Shown here piece after piece: positions 37,090 to 50,774 of a stretch of DNA of 64,000 nt; position 1 is the first letter of the stretch; each line of letters starts with the position of its first letter. The notes beneath the pieces were generated by a model. The model was not told the DNA's origin, did no database searches, and saw nothing but the letters and a program-made list of their open reading frames with translations. Source of the DNA: Camillea tinctor. Lineage: Eukaryota; Ascomycota; Sordariomycetes; Xylariales; Xylariaceae. The DNA is taken from NCBI GenBank assembly GCA_022578605.1, contig MU394066.1:62001-126000 (forward strand). Reading direction: 5' to 3'. The translations under genes and the position numbers were made by a program.

Positions 37090-39444
37090 TTTTATACGCG
37101 GACTGGATCCGAGGTATTCTCTTCTATATGACGTCGTTTGCCAAAAGTGATGTTGAGAATGGTGCACAGATGGTGAATCCTTTTCTCTTTTTTTAATCGT
37201 CCACCTTGGTATCTGGGAGTTTGATATCGAGAGTGGAGAGGAGGTGGTGGAGGAAACGTTCAGTTAGGCGTAACAGCACATTGATTTATACCCGATAGCT
37301 AAGATGAATGGTCAGTAAGACAGAGATGGTCATGGGAGAAGAAAAAAAAAAGTATTAACAGTTAAGTTACTGCAACAGTTAACTACAAACACGATGTCTC
37401 TCTTTGTGCGAGCATGTGGTCGTTGGTCGTTGGTCCTTGCGTTCCTAAGGGAGGTGAAAGTGGGATGTATGCGTAAAGATAAAGGTGTGGTAGGTGTGGT
37501 AGGTGTAGTAGGGTCAGAGCGTAGGTGTAGGTGATTTAAATCTTGGTGGGGTATTGTACCGGGAGATACAGATACAGAAGGCCCTAACCTAGATAGATAA
37601 AACAGATAGAGACACTCACTAAGTTTGCAACGTACCTAGGTATACGTTGAATAAAAAAAAGTGGTCTGGGACAGCTAGTAACAGTAAATAATTATAAAAA
37701 TAACCAAAAATAATACACCAGACTTAGATCATTATAAGGAGGATCTATTTGTCCTCTCTTTGGCAGTTTTACTATCTTGATGCCGAATTTTCTAAGAGCT
37801 TAGAAGGAGAGAAACTAGCTTCATATAACAAGATGCGATGGCCTTTCTTCAAATCTGAATAGCGCAGCCTACTGGTTCGCGACCACTCATCTGCAATTGA
37901 TACATGGGTCATACTGTGTGCAGCATCACATAAGTACTGGGTACATCCTCAAGACTTGTTAACCTAAGTAACTTTAGCATGCATGCATCAATCGCGGTTG
38001 CCTTGGTTCGCCTGGTTCGCCTGGAATTTGCGCAGAGCCGCATCTTGTCCCTTGTCCCTCCCCTGCTCCCACGCTCCGGTTCATAGCTAGTCTTCTCTTC
38101 CCTACTCATTGCAAACACCCCTCGAATATCACCGCAGGATATCACTGCCACCCTCAATATTGTCCCGTCCCCTTTGCACTCGCCTTCCACCCGACAAGAA
38201 ACCCCATATTCCAAAGCAAACGAAAACCATTCATGTCAATACGACTTTTTCGTATCTCGAGCTTCGTGTTCTGCGACACCGACACATTTCCGACAGCCCG
38301 ATAGCTGAGCAACGCCGGCCACGACGATAGCCCGCAGGAATCGACATCCGACGCCCGTCGAACCGTGTAAAGGACAATTCGAGTTCGGTACAATTTATAG
38401 AATGAAGCCCTGTGCCAGATAAGTTTCGATTGCTTGCGACGACCAGGCTGAGACCTTGTTCAGACCCGTGAGGTTTGCATCTTTCCAGCCTTCATACTAC
38501 AGTGACAGTTACAATATTGGATGGATCCTAAGTCCTATTTTTCGAGGTAGTATCACTACAAGGGGTATTTTTTCTTTCTTTCTTTTTTTTTTTTACTTGA
38601 GTTGATCTCAAGGGGAAAAAGGAATAATCAAGACATAGGCAACAAATTCTCACCGAAAATAAAAAATGATGACATGATTGCCTAGATGAAAAAAGTATCT
38701 ATGCTTCTGACTTAGCATATGACGTGCGCCGGGGGGGTGTCAAAAGTAGAACATGGCAAAGGTCTATTTCTTGCTTGACCGAAATCATGGGGGGTTTTAA
38801 TAGGATCAGTTTAAATAATTAGGTAGAGGGAAATAATAAAATAAAAGAAGCACTAGTTCACTTTAAAAAGGAGAAACTGTCAGCTAAGATAGAGAAAGTA
38901 GATAGTAGATTGGGGGTTAAATCTAAATCATGACGACTACCTAGACTGCTAGATAGGTTGTAGGACGTAGGATGGAAGATGGAAAGTCGAGTCCTATCTA
39001 ACCTAAATCCTTCGTATGGAGAGATCTGTAAGCAGGAGCAAGGAATAGCGGCTAGTATCTAATTTCAGGTGCACTTTAAAAAAAGCTAAAAGCTAAAAGC
39101 TAAAAAATAAAAATGGGTCTTGAGGTAAGCAAGGTAATGTTAGGTAAGTTAAGTATTATAGATATGGAAACTGCATCATAGAAGGATGAGAGAGAGCCGC
39201 ATCAGCTCCTTCACAGGGAAAGTTCATTCACCTATCTAAGTTATCTATATGCAGTATCAAACTTACCTGCCTACCTACCTACCTTCCTTACTTCTTTCCT
39301 AACCTTATCCATTCAACCTAAACTTTCTCTCTTTCTCCCTATCTCTGGATCTCTTTTGTTCATTCTTTCCTTTTCCCCCTTTTATTTTCTTTCGTCTTTT
39401 TTTCCCCACATCTTCATTATCATGATTATCGTCGTCATCCTCGC
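37090..39444. other. Upstream region of the Est1-like gene; GC island
   Basis: This holds the promoter side of the minus-strand Est1-like gene. A GGTGTGGTA tandem lies at about 37484-37509 and an AAAAGCT tandem at about 39079-39105. The stretch 37980-38400 is noticeably GC-richer and reads in coding-like fashion in several frames (for example 38109-38330 on plus), but stops break every frame. A strongly pyrimidine-rich leader-like tract runs from 39270 to 39415. Confidence 0.45.
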
Positions 39445-39816
39445 ATGGTGATCTGTGTCTATGTACCGTATATTATGCCAGATCAGCCAGCCGGAGTACC
39501 CGATATCTCAGCCACCGGAGGGAGCATTACAGACTTCACGAAAACACCTGATCACACTAGGCCTACTCAAGTGTGTACGACGGAGACACAAGAACCTTAC
39601 CTACTCCACAGCTCGACTCAGACTCAGCTACTAAAATATTCATATATAACTAGTAAGCTTTCAAAATTTTGCTATACGCTAAAGGAACGAGAGCTCCCAT
39701 GGAAGTCTATCCTCACCGCTGGGAACAAGCCGGTCATTGATTGTCTTTACGACTTCGGTATTCAACTTGCTTCGGTAACTTCTATTCCTGCTTTCATGTT
39801 CAGCATTGTCAGCTGA
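39445..39816 (+). CDS. Doubtful small ORF behind a pyrimidine-rich leader
   Basis: The frame has 123 codons from ATG 39445, or 113 from a second ATG at 39475, which looks the better start (MPDQPAGVPD). The protein is Thr/Ser-rich at first, then KLSKFCYTLKERELPW and AGNKPVIDCLYDFGIQLA. It has no signal peptide or recognised domain. What favours it is the CT-rich tract at 39270-39415, typical of fungal promoters and transcription start zones, and a frame that is long for this AT-rich block. A nine-codon uORF starts at 39423. Coding-like scraps continue downstream to about 40130 in other frames, so this may be the front of a broken gene. Function unknown. Confidence 0.3.
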   Translation: MVICVYVPYIMPDQPAGVPDISATGGSITDFTKTPDHTRPTQVCTTETQEPYLLHSSTQTQLLKYSYITSKLSKFCYTLKERELPWKSILTAGNKPVIDCLYDFGIQLASVTSIPAFMFSIVS

Positions 39817-42800
39817 CCATAACCCCTAAGAGCATTCCGCACTGCATTCTCGTGGCGATAACCAAAATGCACCTTATATAGGAGAGGTTTAAAATTTGCC
39901 TTATTCGGGAATTTGCAAGCCTCTCTGTGTTCGTTGTTATCTCCTCGAACGGATAGTACGACATAGGGCCTTATTCAGCTCATACGAGAACGATTAAAGT
40001 GCGGAGTTTCCCCGGGAATGCGCTATTGGCGCGACGAACTCACTCGGATGTCGCCGAAGAGCTGGATGATGCAATGATCTTAAATCTTTTTCTATTCAAC
40101 CGCCACTGTGGCCATATTCCGATTTTCAAAGTCTAGTACGCTCCTAGAGAGTTCACCCAAAAAAAAAGCGCGGCAAGAAATTTTTTTTTTTTTTTTTACA
40201 TCTTGCCCCCTTACGTCTGATAGAAAGCATTAGCCCCTTTTACCCCTATTTTTGCCACAGATCGGTATTATAATTGGCTGCGCCACACTGATCAGCCTCT
40301 AGAATTGATTATGAAGCATACCTATTGTCTTCTCGAGATCAACGATTAGTCATTGTATAATGTAGAAGGCATCATTACTCCGAGCTCGACAGACATCGCC
40401 AGCCTTCTAGGTGATATTCCACATCTCGCGCGACATGCACTATGTATCTTGAAAGGATACATAATGTACCTTTTCCGACCCTAGTGGTTAAGGATATCGG
40501 ACGCGTTTGCTTTATCAACAATTAAGGCTGCCTGGACGATGTGCTTTCTCCATGCTTTACCACCGAGACACAGCATGCTACACTAAATACTCTTCTTTGC
40601 CACGTAAAGGGCGGTGAGGGCTTCAGATTTTGATGGTTGGTTGCAAAGCAATCTTGGTTGGCCTCGGGAAGCCGTGATCCTGGACATTGTGGTAGTATAG
40701 TTTCACACTCCATTCCTAGGCAACTCCGAGCTTATATGTGCCGCTCACCGAGGCTCTACAGGAAAAGACTTGGTTTCCCAGGCACTCGGCCCTGGCTTTT
40801 GGTGAGGAATCCATGAATCATTCGGACCGGAGGACTGGAATCTCTGCTTATGCAAGGAAGGCGTACTAGCCACTCGATGAAGCATGCTTCCTCTTCGCTT
40901 AAGATAGAGCTCAGGGGAATAACGTTAAACACCGTCACCGAGATTCCAACTCGAAGGTACCAAAAAGGGAAGGCCCATCCGTCAAACCGGTCTCATAATG
41001 ACCCGCACATCGCTGCCTTCAATATTTTCGCCGCTTAAAAAAAGAATTTTCGTCATCCGTTATCACATGAGATGTCTGTCCTACCATAAGAATTATTAGT
41101 GGACTGCCAAGTGAAGTTGCCTAGCTATCACAAGACTCTGTTCACGATTATCCTAGACGTCCATTCAAGAAAACGAGGCTACCGCCAATATCTAATCATA
41201 CAGTGGCCCGTCAGAGAGTCGACATCCTTGTACACAACAACTAGGATTGTATTCTCATATTGTGTCTCTCTATAGCTTAGCAGAATCGCCTTGAGCAGCG
41301 ATTATCTGTTATTCTGCATGGAATTTTGCAAGAAACTCCCTGTTAATTCGGTGCACTCAGGCAATTTACACATGCTGTGCAAGGACTCACTACGGTAACC
41401 TTCTTTCCAGGGTCAAGTTGAGGAGGCTATCCAATCAAGAGAGATCTCTCTGTTCCATTTCCTTCTGTTCCCGGCTTCTACTCGGCTGATACCCAATATC
41501 AAAGACTAGCCTTACGAAAAACTAGAATCTAATAGGATACCACCTTAAATGACTCAGAGCAAGGACCTCAGTTTCGATGCCCGGTAATCTATCTATCAGC
41601 CTAATTACATAACATCCTAATCACCAATAACACATATTGATATATGCTTGGGAAGTTCCCCATATAATGTGATATTGTAGTGTGGCATAAAGTGTTCAGA
41701 GATGATACATATCATACCACGGCATAAAAACATAAGTGACATGAATATTGAAGTCCTTGTCTATAGAATGCTCGAGGCTTATAACTAACGGGTCTAGATG
41801 CCCATTTTCCAATATGGTAAAGACCTAGAACCATCTCGAAGATCGAACGGGTGCAAGATATAATTAGGAAGGCTGCGTTCAGCCTTAGGGCTCTATGACA
41901 ATACCTCATACGTACGAAATCTAGAAGATTGTGGCCCGATTATATATTGGTGTATCCCAAAACACATCCAGTATCCATCTAGATGATATGGTTACGCAGA
42001 ATACTAGATCAAAATTTATGACTTATCTAAGATGTCATATTGTATATACGCTAATCATTTTCTTCCCCATTAGTAGTTGCCGTCTTAAATATGCCTTGAT
42101 TAGCCATGGATTCTCCCTTTGCAATGAGAGTAAGCATAGGTTATATACAACATATCTAAATCCATAGGTATTTATTTTATACAGTTTACATTTTATCCAT
42201 TATTAGGTAAAGGTACAATGTGATTACGTACGCAGGTAAATATCTCAATATGAATATCTAATGAATGTTACTATTTCTTTTACCATTAATAAACATATTC
42301 ATAGTGATACTGTCTTCTAGCTGGGATTACTTTATTATTACTTGAGTTCTCGTAATACTATGACACTCTGATTCATTGGTAAATCTTCGGGCATACATGC
42401 ATTAGCCAATCCCTAGGGAGCCTTTCGAGAATCCAAAGTGCCGGATCATATTCACATGGTTTCGTCGGCTTTTCCGTTTCAGATTCTGACTGCTTTATTT
42501 TGGCCTCATAAAGTATCATCGGTTCGAATATCTAATGAAAAAGGTGCCTAATATGTAATTTTCCTTTCTTTCGTCTTCCCTTTTAACTGAAATGCATTTA
42601 TTTTCTTAGCAGGCTGGAAGTGATATTGAAAAACCTAGCCTTCATGTATCGCAGCCTGAATCGTCCATTACGAGGGCCAGAATTGATGGCTACCCAAGCA
42701 TTTGTTTCGTGATTGGAAAACCAATATGACTTGCTATTTAGATCACTAGGAATGTGTGAGCCGAATGAAACGCGACGCGGCCGGTAAGGGAGGATGCCAT

Positions 42801-45300
42801 GTAGGTAGGGATGACAAGAACCGGCATTTAAGTTTTGGGTTCCATGGTTCAAAACCTGCGTGATGGGATCGGACGGGAGCTAATGGATGACCGGAAAGAC
42901 CAAGGCTGAATAAACCATGGGAGTTAAGCAAAAAAAGATCGACACGTTTATTTTATCTGCTCCGTTGGCCCCTAAAAGGCACGAACAATCACGGGTATTC
43001 GCCTAGGACCTCGGTAGGTCAGCAGCAAATTGCCTTCTAACCTTGGTTAAGTATTTGGTGTCTCGGAAGGCCTTTGACGTATCTGATAGACTGAAAACGA
43101 GGCAAAATGTAGGCGCTGTCACATATGTTTCCTTTTGTTTCGGTTCCGGGATATTAGGAAACATGATAGAAGCATTATGCCGTGAAAGACCCTCGGTGTG
43201 CTATTGCTAATATGGCATGTGATTCGGGAACCTCAAGGGACGCACAGGATTATCTGTGCCTTATCGAGATTACTACGTTCACCAATTGTGTTATAATATT
43301 GACCTTTTTCAGCTGGGGATATCCATGACGCTCTAGATTCAAGGGCACGACTTTTTAGGAATTCTAAGGGCATTTCCCCTGGCCCAGGCCTCATTATCCT
43401 GACATCCTGACAAGTAGCCCCTACTTATTATGTTAGTTTCGTACAGCTCATATTTGAAGCGCCACATATATCCTAGTTGCCATTATAAGCGCCTACTAAG
43501 GTATATAAAGGTCGAGCTAATTGCTACGTAGTTGTAAGCCCTATCGACTTGATTAAAGATTACGAGAGTTGATTTGTTTTGAAGCAAGGCAGCTTCGTTC
43601 GCCTTACTCTAAGAAGACAGATGTAAAGTTATTTAAGAGATACTGACGTCACATCGGTTGCCAGATCATTATCATGTCATGTCTTGTAAGGGGCGTGATT
43701 GACTTATATCTGTCACGCCTCATATTATGCAAGACATATATCCAATATCTTGTACAACACCCCCTGTAATCATTTGCACCTAACATGAAATGACATATGC
43801 ATAGTATATGTATCAAACCCAAACAGGCGAGATATATTCCTCCCAAGGCAAGAGGCTAGTTGTGCTACGACCAATGTGAGGGGCGTACCTTAGGCTGAGA
43901 GGGGAAACTATGTGTTGTGAGCATTCGATAGCTGGCTAGTGTCGCGCGGTTTGCCTTACTGGACAGAGCCCAATGAAAAGAGCCTTTGAGCTGTAATGGG
44001 TCAGGAAGAAGGTCAGCCGCTCCGGTGGCCTACCTGAAAAACTATACAATCAATATCACAATTGTATAACATACAAAAGCAAAAATACAACATGGTTGGT
44101 TGTGGCGTCGTTTATTGTTATATGAATTGTTAGATAAGTTAAAGTAACAACAAGCTCAACTAGGGTATAGGTTTGGGGGTGAGGAGGCGGGTGGGGGTTT
44201 GGAGCAGCTCTCGACCTATCCATCTAATACTACTCTAGCCTTTAATATAGGTAGTACCTATCACCTTGTTTCAGCTTGCTACTCTACTTATAGCTAATTA
44301 TGTACCTAGTTGCTCCTCATCCTTTGATAGAGATTAATGACTTCATACGAAGAGGATAAGTTGATATTTATCGAAAGACCTCCTAACCAGCCTGCCCCAT
44401 TACGGCCTAGTTAATGTTATATTTGTTAACATCATGATTTAGGCACGCTGAGCACAAAGGACTGGGTGTGAAACGGTGTTAGACACGGCAGTCCCAATAG
44501 GGGAAAAGTATACCTTGTACAGAACACAGGATGAATGTTTACACAACAACACTCAATGCAAGGGCCATTTACAAGACAGGTTCACACTTGACCTTTACCT
44601 GAGACCTTGTACACGGTATCTATACGTGTTCCCAATCATCGGGGCAAAAAAAAGCTCCAACGCACAAGTCTTCGGTGTGTGGACTTCCATGCAAGACAAT
44701 ATTCGCCAGCATTGACTAGAGGAGACTGCTGTAGAAGGATGACTTGGTGATAAGATGGGTGTCCTTCCGCCTCTGGGGGCTGAGGTAAAGATAATTACAA
44801 AAAAGGTCATCCACGAAAGGTCTCGGGTACGAGGGATTTTCTGCAGGAAGGCCAACAAAGCCCTAAGTAGGAAGGGAAGGATGTGAAGGATGACAGGAGC
44901 CTTTAGACACGATTGAGCCTCGTCGGGACTTGGGGAAACCGAAGCTGATGCTTCGTTTGCTCCCCCTGGCTTCTGGACAGACACATGGACTTCCAACTAC
45001 GCAAGGCCCCATTGTTGATGGGTACAGCCAACAGGACCTATTCTACATCAAAACAAAAGGGAGAGATAGAAAGACAAAGGGAGTACCAACATCGGACAAG
45101 TGCTTAGTCTGGGGGTGGTGATCACTGCCTACTGGATATGTGCCTGAAAAATCCGAAAGAAGGAGACTCTCATGCAGCTGGTTGGTCCCGGCGGGTATGA
45201 TCTACGTGGAAGAGTGAAACTATTCACCACGGCAGTCATCAGGGACCCATCATGATTGCGGCAGAAAGCTTCTAGGCTCAAAAGAGAGGAGGGGAAGGGG
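39817..45300. other. Gene-poor block, no gene supported
   Basis: Coding-like but broken scraps occur at about 39990-40110 (plus) and 40520-40940 (both strands, GC-richer). A poly-T run lies at 40182-40197. The rest is AT-rich with ORFs under 90 codons and no domains. The ORFs at 44476-44715 and 44595-44996 overlap on opposite strands and neither looks genuine. Confidence 0.45.
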
Positions 45301-45304
45301 ATGA

Positions 45305-45306
<2 letters not shown>

Positions 45307-45335
<29 letters not shown>

Positions 45336-45355
45336 GAGAGAGTGCGCGAGAGAAG
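45307..45355. repeat. (GA)n microsatellite
   Basis: A run of more than 20 GA units interrupted by one GACAGA and ending in GTGCGCGAGAGA. A shorter GA run lies at 45720-45733. Confidence 0.9.
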
Positions 45356-48300
45356 ATGAGGCAAACTAGTACGTGTCCTGAAAATCCCCTACCACACTAC
45401 TTTAGGAGTGGATCTATTACACTATTCTCCCTTTTTTTTTTTCTCTCTCCGGCCAAGATCTAGAACATCATCCCCTCCAACAGAAAAGCAGCGCCGGTCA
45501 AGGACGCTCCTTTCTAGTTGCCTTGCCGGAACCGAGGAAGAAAACCACTAAAAAAAATCTCCTAGTCTAGGAACATTGACTCGGGTATTAGCGTGAAGCT
45601 ACATATGTGGATTTCGCTTCATTTTTGCCTTTTATTAGGCAAATACACACCCACTAAAGTCTATGCACCTACCAACTACACGCCATGCTACATACCGCCC
45701 AGTGCTGCTAGCGGCCTACGAGAGAGAGAGAGAACGGATGGGGGCAAGGGGGGCGGGGAGAGGGGATGGATGTTTCCATGTAAGGCGTGGAGTTTCTAAA
45801 AGTTGGTTTGGTATGTACATACACCACATTCCTATTCCCACCGAAGAAGTAACAGAAGTTGACAGATGGGAAGGACAGGGGGCACCGGGGAAGTTAGGGA
45901 GTGCTTCTGTATGGTGAGGCACAGCCAGTTAGTTAGGTAAGTAAGATTTCTAGGTACCCGATGGTATGTCTGGTTCATCTTTCTACGACTCTCCTTAGCG
46001 CTCACAACAACAACGCGTTGCTGTTGCGTGCGGGCTCATCAGCTTTTAAGTCTAATCAGAGCGTTCGCTGAAGCCAAGAGGGGAAAACATCAAAGCTTTT
46101 TTCACTTCAAGGAAGAACCTGGAAAGAGTCGAATTTGGGTTGTCTCCGCTACAAAGACTATTGAGGTTACCTGGTTGGCCCTAATTTCTTAAGTTGCCTT
46201 GATCAAGAATTGGTCTTTGCTTGTCTTGGTGAACGCCTGGTTCGGTACCGGGGTGTTTGACAGCTTGAATCTTTTTGATCCTAGCTGGTTTTTTAACCCT
46301 ATGTAGGTGAGCTAAGGCCATATACCTAGTCATATTGCTGTTGTTATGACGTTCTCTTCACCGAATATCTTCTGCGCTGTTCACCTTCTCATGATTAGCT
46401 CCTAATTCGGGGACTCTAGCAAATAGCATTAATACTCGTGCCCAACTCTACAATATAATCCTTACGTAGTATTATTTAGGACCAGGTGTCATTGGGTATA
46501 TTTTAAAGTGATAACTCATGCCTGTCTCCATCAGCCCTATAGGCTATATTCATCGCTATGATATTCAGGATTAAGGACTATCTAGGTAAGGATGAATAGG
46601 GACGATAGGCCAGGATTTAATAAAATCCTTTCTCTCTGCATAATCTTGACTGAAAAACCTGTTTTGTGCATGCTTGTGCTATGCTTTTGTGCGATATATG
46701 CCCAGCCAATAATGAATAGTACCAATTAATTAGAGCTATCTCCTTGGGTTTGAATGATGTTTCATCAAGCAGTCGAAGGATATCGCATATATAGTATGAT
46801 ATATCTATGTCTGTATGTGGTATGTACTCGGGTCCTATAATCCAACACGTGGGTGATGGGTGATTCAGGGGTAGCACCAAGGGTAACCCGGCAAGAATGG
46901 CGGGGAAATAAAACAAGTTATGAGATTCACGCCATCATGAATGAATCATCCCCTTTGCTAGTACGGAGTATCACATTAATTCAACTTGGCAAGTCAGTGT
47001 GCTGTAGAACAATTCAGTGTAGCATTTTATGGTCTTGAAGGTGAGTTCGCAGGTCAGCCTACCCCTTTACATGATATAACCTAAGGTTACACTAATTCGC
47101 GGCAATGCTCGCTTAGTTGTACAGCTAACCAGTTGACGAGACACTCAAGTATTGGTGTGCTACCTTGAGGAGATCCTACTGTAATGTTTAACAGATGTAT
47201 TAAGCTGAAGTATCGCCAAGTGTTCCCGATACATATTTATTTGTAACCTAAATTGAGCATTGTCTCTGCTACACTCTCACCACGTTTGTGACCCTGTAAC
47301 ATGTTCCTATTATACCAGACGGCACGTTCGGGATGAGCAACTATACGATCTGCAAATGATAACAAATGAGAGAGCAACCTGCAAGGCTCTGTCAGCAATG
47401 GGAATGGGTTGCTGGGAAGCCAATGCAAAGAAGAGTCCCTCTAGATCGCGTGAACGGGGAGCAGTCACTGTGTCCCCGAAGAAAATACTAATCACTATTT
47501 GATAGGTACGGCTAGATGATTTTCTGCCGATCATGAATAGAGAATTCCAATGTGAATATGCTGAGCTCGCAGATACTACCTTATGCATTGTACTTGAGAG
47601 GAGGCCCCATATACATACAATTTGCCTTATTAGGAACATGCTCGCATCGACGAGACCATCATCAACTATACCGGTTTGTCCTAATTGTCCTTATTTTTAG
47701 ATAGTGCAGTACCCATTCAAGCTTTGAGGCTAGCAACACCATTCACCGGAAGGGGGGAGGGGGGCTATACTTTCAGCTCTTTATAGAGACGGACGGCTGC
47801 CCAACATCCGCCCTCAAACGACGTGCAATAGATGTATAAGGCTAACCGCTAGGATGCCTTGATCGGGATCTCCCATCCATTTGCGAGGATGGATGAGAGA
47901 GAGGCAACTATGAGCTACTAATTTCCAGGTACGCCCCTGTAACCGAATCTCGGTCTGCATCTCTTTTAGAAATAGCCTATTATATACCCCTTCGTACGGT
48001 TATTCCAGCTACATGAGCTAGTATAAGCAGCCTGCCTTGTATGTGACATGTCTATCGAGCATCGTCCATCTCTCGACGCCATGTGGGTGGTTATGATTAC
48101 AGTCACTGTTAGTTACATAGCTGTAAATGTTTAGATATGTTTATAGCATTACTGAAAACGTGAAACGTTTCACACAAAATAGATTGTCAAATCGGCACAA
48201 AGGGTATCTGCATATTATGAATCACGGGGAGAACGGGAAGGATGTACGTTTCCGAATATTGATATTGGTCTATAGAGGCCTTTGCGCTAAAAGCGTCCAA

Positions 48301-49161
48301 TAAGGTAGATCTAAAACCCCAAAACTCCAAGTTTGGGTATGGAAGTTTTATAGGTGTAGTGTGGCACTCCCGATAGACGAGAGAAATAACAGAGAATTGA
48401 CATGTAAAATGTGATGTGTTATAGGTGACTGCGGTTGTTCCCCTACGTATCAAGAATGGCATTGTTGCACATTCCTGTACCTTGTGATGGGATTTGGAGG
48501 AGAAGTCTGCAATAGACAATGGTAAAATGACTAACCTATATAAGTAGAAACGCATGGGTGAGCAGAACTATGCTACCTATGTATACTAAATAAATAGACT
48601 ATATACCGTAACTGCCACGAATATAATTGCCATGTACAAGTTAGAAAAAGTGGAACTCAATGAGATCCATGTCCTGTGTCTAGAACTCATATTCTTGCAC
48701 TACAAACAGATAGCATAAACTTCGATCACAGAGGAATCATCATTCGTGAAACGACGAATAACTTAACCTGAAAGCTAATGAGGCACCCGACAATCAGCTG
48801 GCGATGGAGGATCGATAGCGTAGGCGTAGCTGAGGGCTAGGATAATTCATACTATCCCATTGGCCGAATGAGTCACCTTCATCTCGGGTGTTCTAATCAC
48901 ACGAACACCTGATCTAGTTACTCAGCTTCCCCGGGTACAATACAATATCCTGACCAAGCGGGGCGAGCAACAACATAAGAGGTTTGTTCACTCCACGCTC
49001 ATTGCCTACGAACACACACACACACGCACACCGAGGTCTCTTCCAGCTATATCGACGGAATTATCGATATCACCCGTACGGATACTACGCAACCGGGCGG
49101 GCGGTTACAGCGGAATAAGCAGAACATCAGAGTCAGAGTCAGATACAGGGTCAAGTCAGAT
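45356..49161. other. Gene-poor block and upstream region of the cyclase gene
   Basis: No gene is supported. The stretch 46140-46400 has a broken hydrophobic frame (SLLVLVNAWFGTGVF near 46220) that may be a membrane-protein scrap. The last 200 bases before 49162 become GC-richer, with a short CA run (49012-49030), and should carry the cyclase promoter. Confidence 0.45.
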
Positions 49162-50628
49162 ATGGCGCCCCCAAAACCACTACAGATCGACGGTCAGGTA
49201 GGAGAAGGCGGAGGCCAGCTCGTTAGGCTCGCCTGCGGATTGGCGGCGGTCACATCGACGCCCATTCGCATAGTCAACGTCAGGGGACGGCGAGGAGCTG
49301 GGGGGGCTCGGGGAGGAGGTACGTAAGAAAAGGAGTGAACGAATACTCGGATGATGACGATGTAGACGACGACGACACTGACGACATCCACCATATATGA
49401 TGACACCTTCCGTGATCGGACACCGAAAAAAGGCAAAAGGGCAACAAGGGGAGAAAGAGAAAAAGAAGTCGCTGACCTGACCTTAACCCCCCCCGTAGGA
49501 TTAAAGGCGCAGCACGTCACTGCCCTCTCGTGGCTAGCCCAAGCCACGCGCGCCGAAGTCAGGGGTCTCGAAGTCGGCAGCCGCTCGCTTGAGTTCCGGC
49601 CCACGACAGCCGCCGCTCTGGATCGCCCAAGGATCGAGATCGTAGCGGGTAGCAGCGCCGCCAGCGCGCTTCTCGTATTCCAAGCGATTTTCCCGTACCT
49701 GCTGTTCGCAGGGTGTGAAGAGGGCGACGCGCCCATCGAGATCGAGCTCCACGGCGGGACCAACGTCGCCTTCTCCCTCTCGTACGAGTACTTCGACCAG
49801 GTGCTCCTGCCCACCCTGCAGGCCCGCTTCGGCATCCGCGTAGAGCGGCAGCTGCGCGCGCGCGGCTGGTCCGCGGGCCCCGCGAAGAAAGGCTGCGTGT
49901 GGCTCCGGTTCCGGCCGGTGCCTCGCGGGGGGACGCTCAAGCCGGTCGTCGTTACTGCTGAGGAGGACCTCGCCGTGGCGGAGATAGACGTTAGCATGCT
50001 GGTGCCTAGCGCCGTGCAGGCGCCGCTTCAGGAGGCGCTGGTGCGCGACCTCGATGAGCGGTTCCCGGGGGTGGACGTGCGCTTCACCGTCGTGGAGGAT
50101 AGTGGGCATGAGGCGCGCATGTACGCTCTGCTTGTAGCGCGGACGGAGACGGGGGGTCGCTGCTGGGGGCGAGACTACTTATATGATCGCGCACGCAAGA
50201 ACAAGACGCCCCGGCAGCTTGCCGCGGAGATCTCGCGTAAAGTATGCGAAGACCTGTTCGAGGAGGTGGGGCGTGGGGGAGCAGTGGATGAGCATCTCCA
50301 GGACCAACTTGTGGTGTTCCAGGCGCTGGCGGAGGGAAGGACTAGTTTCCCTCGAGGGGATGAGCCGGTTGCGGGCGCGGAGACACAGTTTAAAGGGGGT
50401 AGTGGTGGTAGTGATGATGATAAGGGGGATGATGGATTGGGCTCTGATATGGAGAGCTTAGATATAGGAGAGAAGCGGATGAGGAAGGACAAAACTCATG
50501 AGCCATTTGGGGAAGGATCTTTGCATACGACTACCGCGAGATGGGTGGTGAGTCAACTATTGCCTTCAGTGAAGTGGTTTAACAATGGCTCTATATGTGA
50601 CGGTGCTGGGGTATCATTTTCTGCGTAG
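49162..50628 (+). CDS. RNA 3'-terminal phosphate cyclase
   Basis: Exons 49162-49318 and 49499-50628 are joined across a 180-nt intron with donor GTACGT and acceptor CCCGTAG, giving 428 residues. Splicing creates the conserved segment GLKAQHVTALSW. Signature motifs are EGGGQLVR (15-22), HGGTNVAFS (137-145) and VDEHLQDQLVVFQAL, where His318 is the expected catalytic histidine that becomes adenylylated. RtcA-type enzymes use ATP to turn an RNA 3'-phosphate into a 2',3'-cyclic phosphate. The non-catalytic Rcl1 paralogue acts in 18S rRNA processing, but the retained histidine and EGGGQ motif favour the enzyme. The protein is longer than bacterial RtcA (about 340) because of an acidic, low-complexity insertion at about 338-391 (GGSGGSDDDKGDD) before the final HTTTARW strand. 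It is convergent with the DUF3237 gene, 146 bp apart. Confidence 0.92.
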
Positions 50629-50774
50629 AGGTGTGTAAATCAAACCTGATTTGAGGCTTTATGTACATAGTTTCTCACTTACACATAAACTCTAGAAGAA
50701 AACTATACCCCTAACCTAGATACATACATCATATAGTAAACTACAAAAACCGATAACCTCCCTATACGTCAAAG

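Noticed and set aside
40470..40560. tRNA-like 5' half (a D-arm-like TAGTGGTTAAGGATATC)
   Set aside because: No matching acceptor stem or T-arm (GGTTCGA-type) follows within intron range, so no complete cloverleaf can be drawn.
44476..44996. Overlapping ORFs of 79 and 133 codons on opposite strands
   Set aside because: Neither has a recognisable motif, splice partner or coding-like composition.
49194..50109. Minus-strand ORFs of 267 and 191 codons
   Set aside because: Shadows of the GC-rich RNA cyclase exons; Arg/Pro/Ser-rich translations without motifs, and one crosses the cyclase intron.
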